A stretch of DNA of 23,617 nt from contig CABRZO010000016.1 of assembly GCA_902475455.1 (NCBI GenBank), positions 1-23,617 on the forward strand. The letters run 5' to 3'. Under the pieces are notes generated by a model. That model made no database searches. It was not told where the DNA came from and saw only the letters and a list, made by a program, of their open reading frames with translations. This document shows, in pieces, positions 23,497-23,617 of the stretch. Each line of letters begins with the position of its first letter. Within the stretch, counting starts at the first letter, position 1. The translations under genes were made by a program, and so were the position numbers. Source of the DNA: an uncultured Eubacteriales bacterium (GTDB taxonomy: Bacteria; Bacillota; Clostridia; Oscillospirales; Oscillospiraceae).

Positions 23497-23617
23497 ATGT
23501 TGAGCCGAATCAAAACCAGTTTACTTACCCCTTCCACCCATCTGCACCGAGGCGAAGGCATTCTGCTGGCCCTGTTGGCGGCGGTGTTCTGGCTCACCAT
23601 CACCGGGGCCAACTACC
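23497..23617 (+). CDS. Partial membrane protein start, FeoB-like transmembrane region
   Basis: The frame from ATG 23497 is open to the window edge (40 codons). It encodes a basic start (LSRIKTSLLTPSTHLHRGEG) and one hydrophobic helix ending AVFWLTITGANY. The phrase FWLTITGANY recalls the first helix of the FeoB ferrous-iron transporter core after its G domain, so this may be a FeoB-like or nucleoside-recognition (Gate) protein lacking the G domain. The evidence is one short segment compared from memory. The start is also uncertain: the ATG touches a terminator T-run and has only a weak GGACGG site, which would be locked in the hairpin. Confidence 0.4.
   Translation, partial: MLSRIKTSLLTPSTHLHRGEGILLALLAAVFWLTITGANY

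Overview
The window is a chromosomal stretch of an anaerobic, GC-rich Firmicute. The protein content (FtsEX with a coiled-coil M23 hydrolase, NADP-type glutamate dehydrogenase, F-type ATP synthase, CdaR/PucR regulator, DUF2798 and DUF6198-like membrane proteins, ThrH, DUF1015) and the codon use suggest an Oscillospiraceae-type gut bacterium of the Flavonifractor/Pseudoflavonifractor/Lawsonibacter kind. This is inference from remembered homologs; no search was run. I see no rRNA, tRNA, CRISPR array, insertion sequence or prophage. No stretch over 300 bases lacks a gene.

Layout. Bases 1-183 hold the tail of an RsuA/RluB-type pseudouridine synthase. A CdaR/PucR-type regulator (310-1401) ends at a strong terminator. 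A consensus promoter (TTGACA-17-TATAAT) then drives ftsE, ftsX, a 43-residue one-helix membrane protein and an EnvC-like M23 peptidase, which looks like a septal wall-hydrolysis module. Next on the minus strand are gdhA and a PaaI-type thioesterase. On the plus strand, 6916-9292 is a polar amino acid ABC importer (binding lipoprotein, permease, ATPase). On the minus strand, 15925-9393 is the ATP synthase operon (small membrane protein, a, c, b, fused delta-alpha, gamma, beta, epsilon). It is followed, still on the minus strand, by a DUF2798 protein with a structured leader and by a DUF6198-like membrane protein with a small two-helix partner. A LysR regulator diverges from the last pair. The final block (19027-23439) is an overlapping operon: Lrp/AsnC regulator, class I aminotransferase, ThrH, DUF1015 and IspE. 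A start of a FeoB-like membrane protein runs off the end.

The two most unusual features are protein architectures. (1) The ABC importer's binding lipoprotein appears circularly permuted: the lobe-2 half of an SBP_bac_3 domain follows the lipobox, and the lobe-1 half comes last. (2) ATP synthase delta (OSCP) and alpha subunits are one 667-residue polypeptide with no visible internal start for alpha, which raises a 1:3 stoichiometry question. Smaller points are a divergent promoter pair sharing one palindromic -35 hexamer (TTGCAA), an attenuator-like leader before the DUF2798 gene, and a 5'-terminal hairpin at the predicted start of the atp mRNA.

Together the genes cover cell division, nitrogen assimilation, amino acid uptake and interconversion, energy coupling, and the MEP isoprenoid route. 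Most of the window is core housekeeping; the novelty is in rearranged proteins and RNA leaders rather than in a mobile or defence island.
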